From Cichorium intybus (lineage: Eukaryota > Streptophyta > Magnoliopsida > Asterales > Asteraceae): a stretch of DNA of 64,000 nucleotides. The DNA is taken from assembly GCA_023525715.1 (NCBI GenBank), contig CM042010.1, positions 65,352,966-65,416,965 of the forward strand, in the 5' to 3' direction. Positions 60,784 through 64,000 of the stretch are shown here, piece after piece. Each line of letters begins with the position of its first letter. The stretch's first letter is position 1. Below the pieces are notes generated by a model. The model had not been told where the DNA came from. It did no database searches and saw only the letters and a program-made list of their open reading frames with translations. The position numbers were made by a program, and so were the translations under genes.

Positions 60784-61773
60784 CTGCAAATCAGAACAAA
60801 TGTGAAAACCACATCTTGTATCAAGGACCCAAGAACTAGAAGATGGTGAGTTTTTAGAGATAGTGTATATACCTGCTGTCGATGGCTTTACTTTCCCATC
60901 CTTGACATCCTGCAAGTATTTAGGGCAGCTTCTCTTCCAATGGCCCTTTTCTTTGCAATAAAAACAGTTGCTTTCATTGGGGTTGGCTACACAAGGAATG
61001 TGGGAAGACTTGGTTCTCAAGCCATTGCTGGACGACCCGACCTGAACCTTTTCCCTCCAATTTTTCTTAGGAGGGCCCTTCCTTTTCTTTCCTTTGCCAC
61101 TTCCAATGGCTAAGACGAGCTGATTAACCGAGGGTACACTTTTACCCTTCATCCCGTCCTCAGCAGTCTGAAGCATACGATGCAATTCAGTCAGGTTAGC
61201 CTGATTGTTGTTCAAATGGTAAGCCAGCCTGAACTAGTCATAAGAACTTGGCAAGGAGTTAAGCACAATGTCAACGGCCAACTCCTCGTTTACAGGCATC
61301 GCAAGCTTCCTACGCCGCTCCACGTAACCTTGCATTCTTTGCACATGAGTGCAGATGGACTCTCCATCTTTAGGTTTGCTGTTGGTGAAGTCCTTGACCA
61401 CCTCACACCTCTCGATGCGCTCTTGCTTGCGGAACTTTTCCGCAAGCTCCTTGTGCATCTCAAAGGGCCAGTAGTCTTCGTATATCCTTTGCAATTCGGG
61501 GTTCATTGTGGTGATCATGATGCAGGCCACTTTGGTCGCATCATCAGAATGTTTTTGGTACGAGGCAATTTCCTCGGGAGTAGCAGTTTCAGGGTCAATT
61601 TCGACAAGCTCGGTCTCGAGAACATACTCTTTGTTTTCGTACCTTAGAGCCATCTTGATATTTCTAATCCAGTCATTGTAGTTTGTCTCGTTCAGTTGAA
61701 CCTTGGAACATAATGAGAGGATTGAGGGAACACTGGAGTTTGAGTGGGGAGCGGATTGATCAGCAGAAGACAT
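60784..61773 (-). pseudogene. gag: Gag and protease N-terminus (element B)
   Basis: Starts at ATG 61773 (MSSADQSAPHSNSS) and matches A's gag. It has a TAG (61236-61234) where A has CAG (SSYDQFRL), then continues in frame with the zinc knuckle CFYCKEKGHWKRSC, intact here, and protease LDTRCGFHI, in which the active-site Gly is Arg. It ends at the solo LTR insertion within DLQG. Confidence 0.88.
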
Positions 61774-63119
61774 TTATAAAAGAAGGTAAGTTTAATTAGA
61801 TACTTGTCGGTCCTTATAATAACCCAATATAAAATAAGGCTAGGATCCAACTATAACAATTTACAAACTAGAAGAGGGATGCCGTAATCTATTTGCAAAT
61901 TTTATAAAGGTAGGCGAATGACGATTCAGCCAATTCCACCGCGGAAAATATAATCTTATTATAAATTGAATTCCTAGTTTCTTTTGAGATTTATTGAACT
62001 GTTCAATAGCATGTTTAATCTCGGATATGCCCCACCGTTTGTGACTGGGATGCCGAGGATCACAAACCGGGTGTGAATAACCATGCAAATTAGCTCGGTA
62101 CTCTCGGGGTCCATTATCATCTCAAATTGATGTGCCGGTAAACCACACACGCTCCATCAACAATGATAACACCCGAGACATCCATTGCCACTCTTTATGA
62201 ACCCACATTGGGGTGTCGGTAAACCACACATGCTCCACCAACGTTTCATAAAGTGTAATGTGCAATTTCATGGGTTAGCATCAAATTCACATTTTTCCTA
62301 AAGTAACTAGATTGGGATTTTTGTAAATGGTTCTAGTACTTTGATCATTATACTTTTAATGATTAAGCGGTCCTTTCAAAACTGTTCCGCTAACGACCCT
62401 CCACTGATCAGGCGAGCGGTGGGCGAGAGTGTTCACCCATTAGACCGCCATTTTATAGGCAGCCTCCTTATACCCACTTTATAGATCAGCTTCGTGAATG
62501 AGGCCTACTATTGAATTGACTGACCAATTTTATCTTATACATATAGTATTAACTTTTAATAACATATATAAGATATATTTTAAAACCCTTTAAAATGTTC
62601 AAGGTTTATCTTTTAATTTTTTTCCAATTTAACTATTAAATTAAAATTAAAATAAACCTTTAAAATTTGATTTAATCATCCTTTAATTAACAATTAATTA
62701 AAATTAAATCTTAATATTTTAAACATTTAAAATATTTTTTTGGATTTTCTATTAATTATGTAAATTTTAAAAATTAATTAAATCCCTTGAATTATCTTTT
62801 AATTAACAATTAATTAAATTAATTCAAATATAGATAGGTTTATCCAAATTAATCAAATTAATTAAAACCTCTCCTAAACCACCTAGATTTCGATTTCAAG
62901 CAATAGGTTTAAGGTTATCCATTTAATTAACCAAAAGTTACCAAAAATAGAAAACCTCTTAAAACCCTAAAGGGTTGATCGAAAATTACATGGGGGGATT
63001 AGGGTTTCCAAAACCCTAATCCTAAAAGTCGATCCATACAAAAATAGGGTTTAGAAGCCTTAAACCCTAAACCAGTTATAACTATTCAACAAGAAAACAA
63101 GAACAGGCTCTGATACCAC
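61774..63119 (-). other. Element B leader and PBS
   Basis: About 1.35 kb homologous to the leader of A. PBS at 63107-63118 (TGGTATCAGAGC on the minus strand). Telobox-like AAACCCTAA at 63011-63019 and 63062-63070. Two hairpins at 62127-62241. Confidence 0.85.
62127..62241 (-). other. Two conserved leader hairpins (element B)
   Basis: 62127-62160 has stem TTGATG/CATCAA. 62208-62241 has TTGGGG/CACCAA, one base having decayed relative to TTGGTG/CACCAA. Confidence 0.62.
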
Positions 63120-63992
<873 letters not shown>

Positions 63993-64000
63993 GATCTATA

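Noticed and set aside
61180..61647. A 155-codon plus-strand open frame
   Set aside because: It lies antisense to the gag of element B and mirrors its codons.

Overview
The window looks like intergenic DNA of a flowering plant, probably a eudicot (the lineage is inferred only from the repeat families). About 62.5 of 64 kb is LTR retrotransposons nested inside each other. I delimited them by LTR ends (TG...CA), primer-binding sites matching initiator tRNA-Met, polypurine tracts and 5-bp target-site duplications (TSDs). I see no intact host gene. The only sequence that is not recognisably transposon is 18678-20178 plus the last 8 bases.

Left nest (1-18677). Element G (+ strand, copia-type LTR, no pol seen, cut by the window edge) was split by gypsy element F (669-16225, minus, TSD CCTAT). 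F's 3' LTR was then split by element E (1593-9089, minus, TSD AAAAC). G's own 3' LTR breaks off in an (AT)n tract at about 18677.

Right nest (20184-63992). Copia element B (minus, TSD GATCT) carries three direct insertions. C (22453-37833, TSD TAAAG) lies in RNase H and itself holds gypsy element D (27092-34934, TSD CCTGA). H (39525-57668, TSD AACGA) is a gypsy element with 3.46-kb LTRs in the integrase region and itself holds copia element A (48855-56094, plus, TSD CTAAC). I (58742-60783, TSD CTGCA) is a solo LTR in the protease region.

How they relate. A and B are copies of one copia family with a full gag-pol layout; both are broken. C, E and G share that family's LTR ends, PBS, long leader, 3' UTR and PPT, but where it can be seen carry a different, divergent gag, a trace of protease and about 3 kb of non-coding sequence. 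They look like non-autonomous partners. D and F are two copies of one chromovirus-like gypsy family (gag-protease-RT-RNase H-integrase-chromodomain-like tail), H a third, heavily deleted gypsy element. Nearly every nonsense codon I could resolve by comparing copies is C to T in CAG or CGA, as expected of methylated silenced DNA.

The most interesting signals are structural. (1) A conserved hairpin with compensatory stem changes recurs in the leaders and internal regions of A, B, C, E and G. (2) A 44-45 bp tandem array in the F and D leaders folds as repeated hairpins with covarying stems. (3) Paired GC-rich palindromes, about two helical turns apart and repeated every 70-74 bp, lie in the LTRs of F and D; an analogous 70-bp repeat lies in E's LTR. 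(4) The same in-frame stop is present in both A and B. All alignments were made by eye.
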